Shown in pieces: positions 30,195 through 41,035 of a stretch of DNA of 64,000 bases. The position numbers and the translations under genes are program-made. Source of the DNA: Cohaesibacter intestini. GTDB lineage: Bacteria > Pseudomonadota > Alphaproteobacteria > Rhizobiales > Cohaesibacteraceae. The notes beneath the pieces were generated by a model. That model was not told the DNA's origin. It saw only the letters and a program-made list of their open reading frames with translations, and searched no databases. Within the stretch, counting starts at the first letter, position 1. Each line of letters begins with the position of its first letter. The stretch is from NCBI RefSeq assembly GCF_003324485.1, contig NZ_QODK01000002.1, forward strand, positions 248,001 to 312,000, in the 5' to 3' direction.

Positions 30195-32621
30195 TTAATG
30201 CTGAAGCGAGGTTGAGTCTTCGGACTCGTCACTCTTCAGGCCGACATCCGGCATCTGGCTTTCATCCCATTCAATTGGTTCGGGCAGTTCAACAAGCGCA
30301 TGTTCCAGCACCTGCCCGACATTGGAAACCGGGACAATATCAAGCGCGTTCTTCACATTGTCCGGAATGTCGGCCAAATCCTTGGCATTCTCTTCCGGAA
30401 TGAGAACGGTCTTGATGCCGCCACGCAAAGCCGCAAGCAATTTTTCCTTGAGGCCTCCAATCGGCAACACGCGGCCGCGCAAGGTGATCTCACCGGTCAT
30501 GGCAACATCCTTGCGCACAGGGATGCCGGTCATGATGGACGTGATGGCAGTTGCCATCGCGATACCAGCCGAAGGTCCATCCTTTGGCGTTGCGCCTTCG
30601 GGCACATGCATATGGATGTCTTTCTTGTCGAACACAGGCGGTTCAACACCGAAATCCACGGCCCGCGAGCGGACATAGGAAGCGGCTGCCTGAATCGACT
30701 CCTTCATCACATCACGCAGGTTGCCCGTCACGGTCATCTTGCCTTTACCCGGCATCATGACACCTTCGATGGTCAGCAATTCGCCGCCCACTTCCGTCCA
30801 GGCAAGACCAGTGACAACACCAACCTGATCCTCAGAATCGATCTCCCCGAAGCGGAACCGCGGAACCCCGAGGAAATCCTCGATATTGTCCGTGGTCACA
30901 TCGATCTTATCGAGCTTCTTCATGATCAGATCCTTGGTCACCTTACGCGCCAGCTTCATCAGCTCACGCTCAAGGTTACGCACACCCGCTTCACGGGTAT
31001 AGCGCTGGACGATCATCCGAAGACCGGAATCATCAAGGCTGAACTCGCTGTCCTTCAGGCCATGATCCTTGGTTGCTTTCGGGATCAGGTGACGGCGTGC
31101 AATTTCCACTTTCTCGTCTTCGGTGTAACCGGCAATGCGGATCACTTCCATACGGTCCATCAACGGCGCTGGGATATTCAGCGTGTTGGCCGTGGTGATG
31201 AACATGACATTGCTGAGGTCATATTCCACCTCGAGATAATGGTCCATGAAGGCGTGATTCTGTTCCGGATCAAGCACTTCAAGCAAAGCCGAAGACGGGT
31301 CGCCACGGAAATCCATGCCCATTTTGTCGATCTCGTCGAGCAAAAACAGCGGATTGGCCTTCTTGGCTTTCTTCATCGACTGGACAACCTTGCCCGGCAT
31401 CGAGCCGATATAGGTCCGACGATGACCCCGAATCTCGGCTTCATCCCGCACACCACCAAGCGCCATGCGAACAAATTCACGGCCCGTGGCGCGTGCAATC
31501 GACTTGCCAAGCGAGGTTTTACCAACACCCGGAGGACCAACGAGGCAGAGGATCGGGCCTTTGAGCTTGTTGGTGCGGGTCTGCACCGCCAGATACTCGA
31601 CGATCCGTTCCTTGACCTTCTCGAGGCCATAATGATCCGTATCGAGGATGGTTTCAGCTTTCTCAAGGTCAACCTTGACGCGGGACTTCTTGCCCCAAGG
31701 AATACCGGTGAGCCAATCGAGATAGTTGCGCACCACGGTGGCTTCCGCCGACATCGGGCTCATTTGCTTGAGCTTTTTCAGCTCTGCATCAGCCTTCTCG
31801 CGCGCTTCCTTCGACAGCTTGGTTTTCTCGATGGTGTTTTCCAGCTCGCGGATCTCGTCCGCGCCATCCTCAGAATCCCCCAGCTCCTTCTGAATGGCCT
31901 TCATCTGCTCATTCAGATAATACTCGCGCTGGGTTTTCTCCATCTGACGCTTGACGCGACTACGGATGCGCTTTTCCACCTGCAGAACGGAAATCTCGCT
32001 CTCCATCAGGCCAAGCACCTGCTCAAGCCGCTCGACAACGCTGACAATACCAAGAATTTCCTGTTTTTCCTGGATCTTGATCGCAAGGTGCGAGGCAACC
32101 GTATCGGCCAGCTTCGAGTAATCCTCGATCTGGGACACAGCGCCAATCACTTCAGGCGACACTTTCTTGTTCAGCTTGACGTAATTTTCAAATTCGGTCG
32201 ACACGGAACGGGCCAAGGCTTCAACCTCAACCTGATCGCCGTCATCATCGCGCATCACCGTTGCGCTGGCTTCGAACAGATCGTCGCGCTTGGTGAAGTC
32301 GCAAAGCTTGGCGCGGTCCATCCCTTCGACGAGCACCTTGACGGTCCCATCGGGCAGCTTGAGCAACTGCAGGACGCTGGCTAGCGTTCCAATCTTGTAT
32401 ATGTCTTCAGGGGCCGGATCATCGTCGCCGGCATTCATTTGCGTTGCCAGCAAAATCATCTTGTCCGACTGCATCACTTCTTCAAGCGCGCGAATGGACT
32501 TTTCGCGTCCGACAAACAAAGGCACAATCATGTGCGGGAAGACAACAATGTCTCTTAGTGGCAAGACCGGATAAGTGTCTGCAACCTTCTGGCCGCTCTC
32601 ATCGATTTGATCTTCGGTCAT
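30195..32621 (-). CDS. lon: ATP-dependent protease Lon
   Basis: Cytoplasmic AAA+ serine protease that degrades misfolded and regulatory proteins. The 808-aa protein has the N-terminal substrate domain (about 15-210), a coiled coil, Walker A GPPGVGKT at 362-369, Walker B LLDEID at 427-432 and the protease domain with the dyad Ser684 (DGPSAGIA) and Lys727, 43 residues apart as in E. coli. The start MTEDQIDESG at 32621 is preferred because GGAAG precedes it; the frame extends nine codons upstream. A long open frame on the other strand is a codon-bias shadow. Confidence 0.97.
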   Translation of the reverse strand: MTEDQIDESGQKVADTYPVLPLRDIVVFPHMIVPLFVGREKSIRALEEVMQSDKMILLATQMNAGDDDPAPEDIYKIGTLASVLQLLKLPDGTVKVLVEGMDRAKLCDFTKRDDLFEASATVMRDDDGDQVEVEALARSVSTEFENYVKLNKKVSPEVIGAVSQIEDYSKLADTVASHLAIKIQEKQEILGIVSVVERLEQVLGLMESEISVLQVEKRIRSRVKRQMEKTQREYYLNEQMKAIQKELGDSEDGADEIRELENTIEKTKLSKEAREKADAELKKLKQMSPMSAEATVVRNYLDWLTGIPWGKKSRVKVDLEKAETILDTDHYGLEKVKERIVEYLAVQTRTNKLKGPILCLVGPPGVGKTSLGKSIARATGREFVRMALGGVRDEAEIRGHRRTYIGSMPGKVVQSMKKAKKANPLFLLDEIDKMGMDFRGDPSSALLEVLDPEQNHAFMDHYLEVEYDLSNVMFITTANTLNIPAPLMDRMEVIRIAGYTEDEKVEIARRHLIPKATKDHGLKDSEFSLDDSGLRMIVQRYTREAGVRNLERELMKLARKVTKDLIMKKLDKIDVTTDNIEDFLGVPRFRFGEIDSEDQVGVVTGLAWTEVGGELLTIEGVMMPGKGKMTVTGNLRDVMKESIQAAASYVRSRAVDFGVEPPVFDKKDIHMHVPEGATPKDGPSAGIAMATAITSIMTGIPVRKDVAMTGEITLRGRVLPIGGLKEKLLAALRGGIKTVLIPEENAKDLADIPDNVKNALDIVPVSNVGQVLEHALVELPEPIEWDESQMPDVGLKSDESEDSTSLQH

Positions 32622-32801
32622 GCTTCCTACCTTTCTTGGCTGCGTCACCTTTCCAAAATAGACAAGGCAACGTTTGCGGCCTCATTTTGGCCCGCAAGTC
32701 AGCAGGTACCCCTCGCAAGCCAATCATTGGCTCCGAGGACAAGTCTGGTCACCTGCAGGGAATGGGTGAGACTCAAACACGCAGTTTCACCACGGTATCA
32801 T

Positions 32802-32832
32802 TTAGTTGGGACTTGACGACAGGCTTTTCAAC
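32802..32832 (-). promoter_or_regulatory. Candidate RpoH (sigma-32) promoter of lon
   Basis: On the minus strand GTTGAA is followed after about 16 bases by CCCAACTAA, which loosely fits the alphaproteobacterial heat-shock pattern (CTTGAA, then CCCCATTTA-like). It lies about 180 bases upstream of the lon start. The -10 match is partial. Confidence 0.3.
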
Positions 32833-33080
32833 CCACTCCACAAGCCAATGTCATCTTTGTGAACAAACACAGAAGGCAATTCGAACCAAAGTCTACAACT
32901 TTCATCAATACTTCTCTAAGCAATTGAAAGATCGATCAAATCACAGTCATTTTATTGACTTTACGGTTCAAAACTATATTTGGCTCAATTGGTTTTGGAC
33001 ATTGGAAAACCGGGCGAGAGACGGACGCGACAACCAAGACAAAAGCCAGCGCATCAGCCTGTTACTTCAGTCTTGCCAAC

Positions 33081-33108
33081 AAAAAAGGCGACCTTAAGGC
33101 CGCCTCCT
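33081..33108 (-). terminator. Terminator of clpX
   Basis: Stem AGGCGGCC / GGTCGCCT with a TTAA loop, followed on the minus strand by TTTTTT. It lies about 24 bases after the clpX stop. Confidence 0.8.
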
Positions 33109-33131
33109 TGAAACATTTGATCTTTGAACCC

Positions 33132-34400
33132 TCAGGCGGTTGAAGGCTCAGCTTCGGACTTGATGTCGCCATAGATATAGAGAGGACGAGCTTCCCCCTT
33201 GATGACATCACCGGAAATAACCACTTCCTCAACACCCTCAAGGCCCGGCAGCTCATACATGGTGTCGAGCAAAATGCCTTCGAGAATCGAGCGCAGGCCA
33301 CGAGCCCCGGTTTTGCGTTCAATCGCCTTGCGAGCCACGCCACGCAGAGCCTCTTCGTGGAATGTCAGGCGCACGCCCTCCATTTCGAACAAGGCCTGAT
33401 ACTGCTTGACGATCGCATTTTTCGGCTGCGACAGAATGGAGACAAGCGCGTCCTCATCCAGATCTTCCAACGTCGCCAAAACCGGCAAACGACCGACAAA
33501 TTCCGGAATGAGACCGAATTTCAGCAGATCTTCAGGTTCCAGCTCACGGAACAACTCGCCCGTGCCACGTTCGTCCGCATCCTTGACCTTGGCCGAGAAG
33601 CCGATGGACGTGTCATTGCCACGCTGGGAAATGATCTTGTCGAGACCAGCAAAAGCGCCGCCACAAATGAACAGGATGTTGGAGGTATCCACCTGCAGGA
33701 ACTCCTGCTGAGGATGCTTGCGCCCCCCCTGAGGCGGCACAGAAGCAACCGTGCCTTCCATGATTTTCAACAAGGCCTGCTGCACGCCCTCGCCCGATAC
33801 GTCACGGGTGATCGAGGGATTGTCGGACTTGCGGGAAATCTTGTCGATCTCATCAATATAGACGATGCCGCGCTGGGCCTGCTCAACATTATAGTCAGCA
33901 GCCTGCAGCAGCTTGAGAATGATATTCTCGACATCTTCACCCACATACCCGGCTTCAGTCAGGGTGGTCGCATCCGCCATGGTGAAAGGCACATCAAGAA
34001 TACGGGCCATGGTCTGGGCAAGGAAGGTCTTGCCGCAACCGGTTGGACCGATCAGCATGATGTTCGACTTGGCAAGTTCGATCTCGGTGCTCTTCTTGCC
34101 ATGAGCCAGACGCTTGTAATGGTTATGAACGGCGACAGACAACACACGCTTGGCACGATCCTGCCCGATAACGTAATCATCCAGCACTTCACAGATTTCC
34201 TGCGGAGTCGGAATGCCGTCCTTGGATTTGACCAGCGAAGACTTATTCTCTTCGCGGATGATATCCATGCATAGCTCAACGCATTCATCACAGATGAAAA
34301 CGGTTGGACCTGCAATCAGCTTGCGCACTTCATGCTGGCTCTTGCCACAGAAGGAGCAGTACAGCGTGTTCTTGTTATCGCCACCACCGGCCTTACTCAT
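33132..34400 (-). CDS. clpX: ATP-dependent Clp protease ATP-binding subunit ClpX
   Basis: AAA+ unfoldase that feeds tagged proteins to ClpP. The 422-aa protein has the N-terminal zinc-binding domain (Cys15, 18, 37, 40), Walker A GPTGCGKT at 118-125, Walker B VYIDEIDK at about 185, and the sensor and pore-loop region typical of ClpX, followed by the small domain. It lies 258 bases downstream of clpP and has its own terminator. In alphaproteobacteria ClpXP also degrades the cell-cycle regulator CtrA. Confidence 0.98.
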   Translation of the reverse strand: MSKAGGGDNKNTLYCSFCGKSQHEVRKLIAGPTVFICDECVELCMDIIREENKSSLVKSKDGIPTPQEICEVLDDYVIGQDRAKRVLSVAVHNHYKRLAHGKKSTEIELAKSNIMLIGPTGCGKTFLAQTMARILDVPFTMADATTLTEAGYVGEDVENIILKLLQAADYNVEQAQRGIVYIDEIDKISRKSDNPSITRDVSGEGVQQALLKIMEGTVASVPPQGGRKHPQQEFLQVDTSNILFICGGAFAGLDKIISQRGNDTSIGFSAKVKDADERGTGELFRELEPEDLLKFGLIPEFVGRLPVLATLEDLDEDALVSILSQPKNAIVKQYQALFEMEGVRLTFHEEALRGVARKAIERKTGARGLRSILEGILLDTMYELPGLEGVEEVVISGDVIKGEARPLYIYGDIKSEAEPSTA

Positions 34401-34658
34401 GTAGGTGCCTCTTCTCTCGTTGCCAGAAGACAGAATCCGTTCAACTCTGCCCGCATGTCTAGTTTATGGTGCTGTGCATAGGCTGCAAGCAAAATAAACC
34501 CATCGGTTGGTCTGCTGTTGTATTAATTTTTCCAATTACCACAACAGCAGAGCATATTTCTAAAAGGATGTACCCCAAATCATCAAGATAGGCTTAATGC
34601 AACCCTATTTTGGGGACACATCACGCGGCCGGAAACATTCCGGCCGGCGCACCAGATT

Positions 34659-35312
34659 TTATTCTTTCCCGGCATCCTTCTGCTCTTCAGCCTCGTCCGC
34701 CAAAGACTCACGATTCTCGACAACACGATCCACAAGACCCCAGTCCTTGGCTTCGGTTGCGGTCATGAAGTGGTCGCGATCAAGGGTCTGCTCGACGATG
34801 TCATAGTCCTGATCGCAATGCTTGACATACACTTCGTTCAGGCGACGCTTCATTTTCAGGATGTCTTCGGCGTGGCGCTGGATGTCAGACGCCTGCCCCT
34901 GGAAGCCACCAGATGGCTGGTGAACCATGATGCGGGCATTCGGCAGCGCGTAGCGCATGTCCTTTTCACCGGCGCACAACAGCAACGACCCCATCGATGC
35001 TGCCTGTCCCATACACAGCGTCGCAACCGGTGGCTTGATGAACTGCATGGTGTCATAGATCGACATACCAGCGGTCACAACGCCACCCGGCGAGTTGATG
35101 TAAAGCGAAATCTCTTTTTTCGGATTGTCCGCTTCAAGGAACAGCAACTGGGCACAGACCAGAGCCGCCATGTGATCCTCGATCGGACCAGTGATGAAAA
35201 TGATGCGCTCCTTGAGAAGGCGCGAATAAATGTCGTAAGCGCGTTCACCCCGGTTGGATTGCTCCACAACCATGGGAACCAAATTCATTGCAAGATCAAT
35301 CGGATCCTTCAT
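34659..35312 (-). CDS. clpP: ATP-dependent Clp protease proteolytic subunit ClpP
   Basis: Serine peptidase forming the tetradecameric chamber of ClpXP and ClpAP. At 217 aa it has the catalytic triad Ser106 (GQAASMGS), His131 (MVHQPSGG) and Asp180 (TLDRD), each offset by 9 from E. coli numbering. The start [18 protein letters not shown] fits the alphaproteobacterial form. A hairpin with GCCGGAA arms lies at about 34625-34648 just after the stop, but without a U-run. Confidence 0.97.
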   Translation of the reverse strand: MKDPIDLAMNLVPMVVEQSNRGERAYDIYSRLLKERIIFITGPIEDHMAALVCAQLLFLEADNPKKEISLYINSPGGVVTAGMSIYDTMQFIKPPVATLCMGQAASMGSLLLCAGEKDMRYALPNARIMVHQPSGGFQGQASDIQRHAEDILKMKRRLNEVYVKHCDQDYDIVEQTLDRDHFMTATEAKDWGLVDRVVENRESLADEAEEQKDAGKE

Positions 35313-35903
35313 TGCACTTTCCTTCTCAAGACCTCTTCGGCCATCCGTTCAGAGATGGAGCCTCTACATTGCCCCATCTCGGCTCATTCCGTCCGGCGCA
35401 AATACCGACAAACCCTCGCCTGCCGTGCATCCTTGCCGCGCAACATCACGACACCATAACCCCCTGCACGGGATTGCGGCCAAGTGATGGCACCACCACC
35501 GACCGCCCTTGTCGATTATGATTTAACCGGCCTGCAAGCGCTCTCCCTGAGGAAAACCGCTCAACAGATCGCCGATCCGCATCATCAAGGCCTCACGCTA
35601 ACTACGACTCGAATCGCCTGCACGGACCACTTTTCATCGTCATAGCATCGCGAAAATGAAGATTTTACTGACAAGCGCAATTGGCCCGCCCAAACCGTCA
35701 GCGTCCGTCAACAGAGGGCAATCTTATCCACCCCACTTATGCACTGACCAGCCCCATTCAAGGCTTTTGGTGAATCCTTTGAAGAAAGTCCACTACGAAT
35801 TTCCTCAAACGCCGTTCGCCAGTTTCACACATGAAATATGGACACAAACAACCAGAAAACGTCAATATTTCAACATCCTTGCAACAGAGACGATAACAAA
35901 GAC
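35313..35903. other. Intergenic region between the DUF1499 gene and clpP
   Basis: About 590 bases with no recognisable gene, RNA or repeat; it must carry the clpP promoter. No convincing RpoH-type promoter was found by eye. Confidence 0.5.
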
Positions 35904-36359
35904 CTATTCCTCGGCTTCATAAAGAAGCTTGAACGCCTCGAACCGCTGGCGATTCTCCCCCATGTCGGCAAAGCCCACCCGCGACTGCGATCGGTAATGC
36001 ACCTTGCGGGCAGCCACGTCGAAATAGACCTCGACATCATCACGAAACCGGAAGATAGGGCTGACCGCGATGGCATGGATATAAGTCGGCTTTTCCTTGA
36101 TGATCGCAACGGTCCCAAGTGCCTCAAACGCCTGTTTGACAGCATCGACCGTCTGGGTGATGTCGGCCTTGAAGGCAAGGCTCGGCACCCGCTTTTCTTC
36201 ATCTGCCGCCTGACTGGACACGCCGTTGGGCCGCGCCGAAAGTGCTGGCAGGCGCCCTTCCCTGACCCCCAGATCCGTGGGAGGGGTGATGTTCAGATAG
36301 AAGGCGATGATGATGAAAGAGGCAATCGCGAGAACAACACCGCCGACAATTCCGTTCAT
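35904..36359 (-). CDS. DUF1499 family membrane-anchored protein
   Basis: A 151-aa protein with one N-terminal membrane helix (about 4-24) and a soluble domain typical of DUF1499: a PNGVSSQ segment, a central strand region and the C-terminal DDVEVYFD, YRSQSRVGFADMGENRQR block that is highly conserved in the family. The start MNGIVGGVVLAIA at 36359 is preceded by GAGAAGAGATC. Function unknown; members occur widely in proteobacteria. It stands alone between tig and clpP, on the same strand. Confidence 0.85.
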   Translation of the reverse strand: MNGIVGGVVLAIASFIIIAFYLNITPPTDLGVREGRLPALSARPNGVSSQAADEEKRVPSLAFKADITQTVDAVKQAFEALGTVAIIKEKPTYIHAIAVSPIFRFRDDVEVYFDVAARKVHYRSQSRVGFADMGENRQRFEAFKLLYEAEE

Positions 36360-36398
36360 GGGATCTCTTCTCACTTGGATGATGATGGGCCAAACGCA

Positions 36399-36430
36399 AA
36401 CCGCCCGCGTCCGGAAGGCGCGGGCGGCAT
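36399..36430 (-). terminator. Terminator of tig
   Basis: GC-rich hairpin, CCGCCCGCG / CGCGGGCGG, followed on the minus strand by TTTGCGTTT. It begins 24 bases after the trigger factor stop codon. Confidence 0.7.
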
Positions 36431-36453
36431 GCTCATTCGATAACGAGGAAGGC

Positions 36454-37806
36454 TTACGCTTCTTCGTCTTCGGCGATCATTTTCTCCAGCTCTTCCTTGG
36501 TAACGGTCTTCTCTTCAACCTTTACCAGCTCGAGCAGGTAGTCAACGACCTTCTCTTCAAAGATCGGTGCGCGGATGGATGCAAGGGCATCGGCATTCTG
36601 GGTGTAATATTCAAACACCTGACGCTCCTGACCCGGGAACTGCTGCGCGCGCTGCATGATGCCGCGCTGAACCTCTTCGTCATTGACCTTGATTTCGTTC
36701 TTGTCACCAATTTCGGAAAGAACCAGACCAAGGCGCACACGACGCTCGGCAATCGCCTTATATTCTTCGCGAGCTTTCTCTTCGGTGGTGTCTTCGTCCT
36801 CGAAGGTCTTGCCAGCTTCGTTCATTTCAGAGTTTACCTGTTTCCAGATATTCTCGAATTCCTGCTCCAGAAGAGTAGGAGGAACTTCGAACTTGTGCAG
36901 TTCATCAAGCTTGTCGAGAAGCTGACGCTTCACGCGCTGACGGGTCATCGTGCCATACTGGGAGACAACCTGATCTTTCAGGATCTCTTTCAGTTTGTCG
37001 AGAGACTCAAGACCCAGCTTGGTTGCGAACTCATCGTCGATTTCCAGCTCGCCCGGAGCCTGAACTTCCTTGACGACGATTTCGAACTCAGCGTCTTTAC
37101 CAGCCAGATGCGCTGCGCCATATTCCTCAGGGAATGACACTTTGACAACGGTTTCGTCGCCAGCGGACACGCCAACCAGCTGCTCTTCAAAGCCCGGAAT
37201 AAAGGTGTTGGAACCCAGAACCAGTTCAGCATTCTCGTCTGCGCCGCCATCAAAGGCTTCACCATCGATCTTGCCAAGATAGGACATCAGAACCTTGTCG
37301 CCATCTTCAGCTTTGCCTTCTTTGGCCTCAAACGGACGGGAGCTTTCGCCGATCTGCATCAGGCGCTCATCGACTTCGCTGTCCTCAACTTCAACAACCG
37401 GGCGCTCGATTTCAACGCCGGAAACATCAGCCACTTCGATTGCTGGCATCACTTCATAGATGATGTCGAATTCGAGATCCGCTTGCGCATCCATGATTTT
37501 CATGGCTTCTGCTTCGTCCTCGGTCATGTTGTACCGAGGCTGCATGGCAGCTTTCTCATTGCGCTCTTCAAGGGAAGTGCGGGTGGTTTCGCCGATCAGA
37601 TCCTGAACGATTTCACCCATCAAGGCCTTGCCATGGAGCTTGCGGACATGGGATGCAGGCACTTTACCTGGGCGGAAGCCGTTAATGCGGACCTGGTCCT
37701 TGATCTCGTCGATTTTGGCGACCAACTTGGCTTCGAGATCAGAAGCAGGAATCACGACTTTCAATTCGCGTTTCAGACCTTCGGACAGGGTTTCGGTTAC
37801 CTGCAT
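36454..37806 (-). CDS. tig: Trigger factor, ribosome-associated chaperone
   Basis: Binds the ribosome exit tunnel and assists folding of nascent chains; also a peptidyl-prolyl isomerase. The 450-aa protein has the N-terminal ribosome-binding domain with the signature GFRPGKVP (about 43-50), the FKBP-like PPIase domain (about 155-245) and the helical C-terminal chaperone domain with an acidic tail. The upstream 370 bases to tRNA-Leu hold its promoter. The tig then clpP-clpX-lon order is conserved, with a DUF1499 gene inserted here. Confidence 0.97.
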   Translation of the reverse strand: MQVTETLSEGLKRELKVVIPASDLEAKLVAKIDEIKDQVRINGFRPGKVPASHVRKLHGKALMGEIVQDLIGETTRTSLEERNEKAAMQPRYNMTEDEAEAMKIMDAQADLEFDIIYEVMPAIEVADVSGVEIERPVVEVEDSEVDERLMQIGESSRPFEAKEGKAEDGDKVLMSYLGKIDGEAFDGGADENAELVLGSNTFIPGFEEQLVGVSAGDETVVKVSFPEEYGAAHLAGKDAEFEIVVKEVQAPGELEIDDEFATKLGLESLDKLKEILKDQVVSQYGTMTRQRVKRQLLDKLDELHKFEVPPTLLEQEFENIWKQVNSEMNEAGKTFEDEDTTEEKAREEYKAIAERRVRLGLVLSEIGDKNEIKVNDEEVQRGIMQRAQQFPGQERQVFEYYTQNADALASIRAPIFEEKVVDYLLELVKVEEKTVTKEELEKMIAEDEEA

Positions 37807-38177
37807 ATCTATCTGCTTTCGTTCTTGTCATATACAATATGGTTCGGGGCATGGTCGGATGACATCCAATAAGGATGCCAGACTCCGTCAAACCCAATTT
37901 CGTTTCGACCGCCGTCGTCTGATGAAAGACAAGCCAGTTCCGAGCGGGTCAAGACAAAGATCTCCTCGTCGGCTCATTCGAACCGTACACCCCTCAGCCC
38001 TGTCCCGATCGTCCTGCCAAGACCTGCCAGACCCCCGATTGCTCGGACCTCTGACAGACCATTGCCAAGAATCCTGAATGCGCGTCCTTATCCAAAAAAC
38101 CACAACGCTTTTCGGGGACACGCAATTCAGCCGGTCTGTCTTCCCTCTTTCACCCTTCAAGCGGCAAAAGAGGCGAT
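37807..38177. other. Intergenic region between tRNA-Leu and tig
   Basis: No gene is recognised in about 370 bases. It contains the 3' trailer of tRNA-Leu and the tig promoter. No clear terminator with a U-run follows the tRNA. Confidence 0.5.
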
Positions 38178-38262
<85 letters not shown>

Positions 38263-38422
38263 ACGGCAAGCGCAGTTAGCGCCAGCAAATCGAGCGGTGC
38301 CTCTATAGCACCCGATAGAGAAAGCGCAAAGAAAATTTCACATTTCTCTCCTTATTCCCCAACCTCTCTGGGGGAATCCGGTGAAAGCCTGTTGCTTTCC
38401 GCCCTTTCTCGCGTGCGGCGGA

Positions 38423-40060
38423 TTAATCATCCAGCATCATGAAATCCGCATCCACCCCATTATCAGGCACAATTTGGGCCAATTCTTGATACAGCGCCGG
38501 CAAAGCTTCGGGCAAATCCTCTGAAATCAAACCCGGCCCCAGTGCAAGCCCCGCCTGTCCATGGAGCCAGACCCCGGCGGACGCAGCATCGAGCGCCGGC
38601 ATCCCCTGAGCCATCAACCCGGCAATGATGCCAATCAACACGTCACCACTGCCAGCTGTCGCAAGATAGGGCACGCCTTGAGAATGGATCACCGCTCGTC
38701 CCTCTGGCGAAGCAATGATGGTGTCAGCCCCCTTAAGCACCACATGAGCGCCACTGCGTTGCGCGGCCATCAGCGCGCAATCGAGCTTTGACAATCCCTT
38801 ATCTTCCCGCACCCGGTGCGACAGGTCAGGAAACAGACGGGCAAACTCGCCCTCATGAGGGGTCAGCACAAGACAGCCTGAGCGGGCAGCCGGGCTGTCA
38901 CGCAAACTGCTAAGATCAAACTCACCCATCTCGATGCCCTGCGACACACAGGTGATCGCATCTGCATCAAGCAACAGGCAAAGATCACGTTCAAGAATCG
39001 TATAAAGGAGAGAGCGCTGCTCAGGGGCCATTCCCATGCCGGGCCCAGCGACCAGCACATCATAGCTCCGGCGCGACAACACCGTCGCCAGACTGGCGGC
39101 ATCCTGCACAGGCTCAACCATAATCGCCGTGATTTGCGAAGCCACCACATGAGCTGCATCCGGTGGCGGCGCCACCGTTACCAAACCGGCCCCTGCCCGC
39201 AAAGCACCCCGCGCGGCAAGGCGTGCCGCACCGGAATGAATGGCATCGCCCGACAAAACCAGACAATGGCCCCGGTGGAATTTGTGGTCAGCCAGACGGC
39301 CTGATGCAATCCGCTCAATCGGCTTCAGGGCTTCCGGCCAGTTATGAACCCAGAGCGCGGGAACATTCTCCGTCGCACAATGGCCCGTTTCCTCGAGTAG
39401 CTGAGACGGAATACCGATATCGACACAAGACACGTCACCGCAAGAGGCCTTGCCCGGATAAAGCAGATGACCCGGCTTCTTGCGAAAGAAAGTCACGGTT
39501 CGATCGGCCCGTACGGCCGCACCGGCAATGTGACCACTGCTGCCATCCACACCGCTTGGCAGATCAACCGCCACGACCGGCAGTCCGGATTGATTGAGCG
39601 CGTCAATCAGATCCGCCAACTCCCCGGAGATCGGCCGGATCAACCCGGCTCCGAACAGCGCATCAATGACAATATCGGCATCATCCCACAACCCCGGCGA
39701 CAAGGCGAAAACCTCATCGCCCCATTCATCAGCAGCCAATGCGGCATCGCCTTCAAGCTCTTCCATCGACACCGAGCAACCCAGAATGACGCTCCAGCCT
39801 TCTTCTTCCAGCAGACGCGCAGCAACAAATCCGTCCCCACCATTGTTGCCCGGACCACAGAGAATACAGACCATACCCGACGCGCCGGATCCGGTTTTCT
39901 CCTCCAACAACTCAATCGCAGCCTCGGCAACTGCCTGCCCCGCCGCTTCCATAAGCTGATATCCGGGCACGCCACTCTCAATGGTCAGGCGATCCGCCTC
40001 GCCCATTTGCTTTGGCGTCAGTATCTCAGCAGCCACCCCGAACCGATCCAATTTTGTCAT
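38423..40060 (-). CDS. nnr: Bifunctional NAD(P)HX epimerase/dehydratase
   Basis: Repairs damaged (hydrated) NAD(P)H: the N-terminal YjeF domain epimerises NAD(P)HX and the C-terminal ribokinase-like domain dehydrates the S form using ADP or ATP. The 545-aa protein has the epimerase loop NNGGDG at 72-77 and a C-terminal nucleotide-binding motif GSGDVLIGIIAGL at about 478-490. A glutamine- and serine-rich junction lies near 245. Full length for the fused enzyme. It is divergent from glnB. Confidence 0.95.
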   Translation of the reverse strand: MTKLDRFGVAAEILTPKQMGEADRLTIESGVPGYQLMEAAGQAVAEAAIELLEEKTGSGASGMVCILCGPGNNGGDGFVAARLLEEEGWSVILGCSVSMEELEGDAALAADEWGDEVFALSPGLWDDADIVIDALFGAGLIRPISGELADLIDALNQSGLPVVAVDLPSGVDGSSGHIAGAAVRADRTVTFFRKKPGHLLYPGKASCGDVSCVDIGIPSQLLEETGHCATENVPALWVHNWPEALKPIERIASGRLADHKFHRGHCLVLSGDAIHSGAARLAARGALRAGAGLVTVAPPPDAAHVVASQITAIMVEPVQDAASLATVLSRRSYDVLVAGPGMGMAPEQRSLLYTILERDLCLLLDADAITCVSQGIEMGEFDLSSLRDSPAARSGCLVLTPHEGEFARLFPDLSHRVREDKGLSKLDCALMAAQRSGAHVVLKGADTIIASPEGRAVIHSQGVPYLATAGSGDVLIGIIAGLMAQGMPALDAASAGVWLHGQAGLALGPGLISEDLPEALPALYQELAQIVPDNGVDADFMMLDD

Positions 40061-40889
<829 letters not shown>

Positions 40890-40959
40890 GCGACCAGATG
40901 AAGGTCCCTCACCCGGACCGACACAGAACCACACCTTCTAGAGAAAACTAAGGAACAAG

Positions 40960-41004
40960 GCAGGTCTCGCCCCGACGAGAAACAGATCGGCTCCGCGAGA
41001 CCTG
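40960..41004 (+). repeat. Inverted repeat between glnB and glnA
   Basis: Arms GCAGGTCTCG (40960-40969) and CGAGACCTGC (40995-41004) are perfectly complementary around a 25-base loop. There is no U-run, so it is probably an mRNA structure that could stabilise or process the glnBA message, not a terminator. Confidence 0.6.
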
Positions 41005-41035
41005 CTTGGGAACACAGACAGTAAAGGATACTGGA

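Larger units (their letters stand above)
32622..33131. other. Intergenic region between clpX and lon
   Basis: About 510 bases: the clpX terminator at 33081-33108, then an AT-rich stretch, then a candidate heat-shock-type promoter at 32802-32832. No additional gene is supported. Confidence 0.5.

Noticed and set aside
30300-32384. A 694-codon open frame on the plus strand, opposite lon
   Set aside because: It is the codon-bias shadow of lon. The translation has no family features and lon is unquestionable. The same applies to the long frame opposite nuoN (8434-9732) and others opposite nuo and suf genes.
34614-34650. GC-rich hairpin after clpP as terminator
   Set aside because: Perfect GCCGGAA arms, but no U-run on the minus strand, so a rho-independent terminator cannot be claimed.
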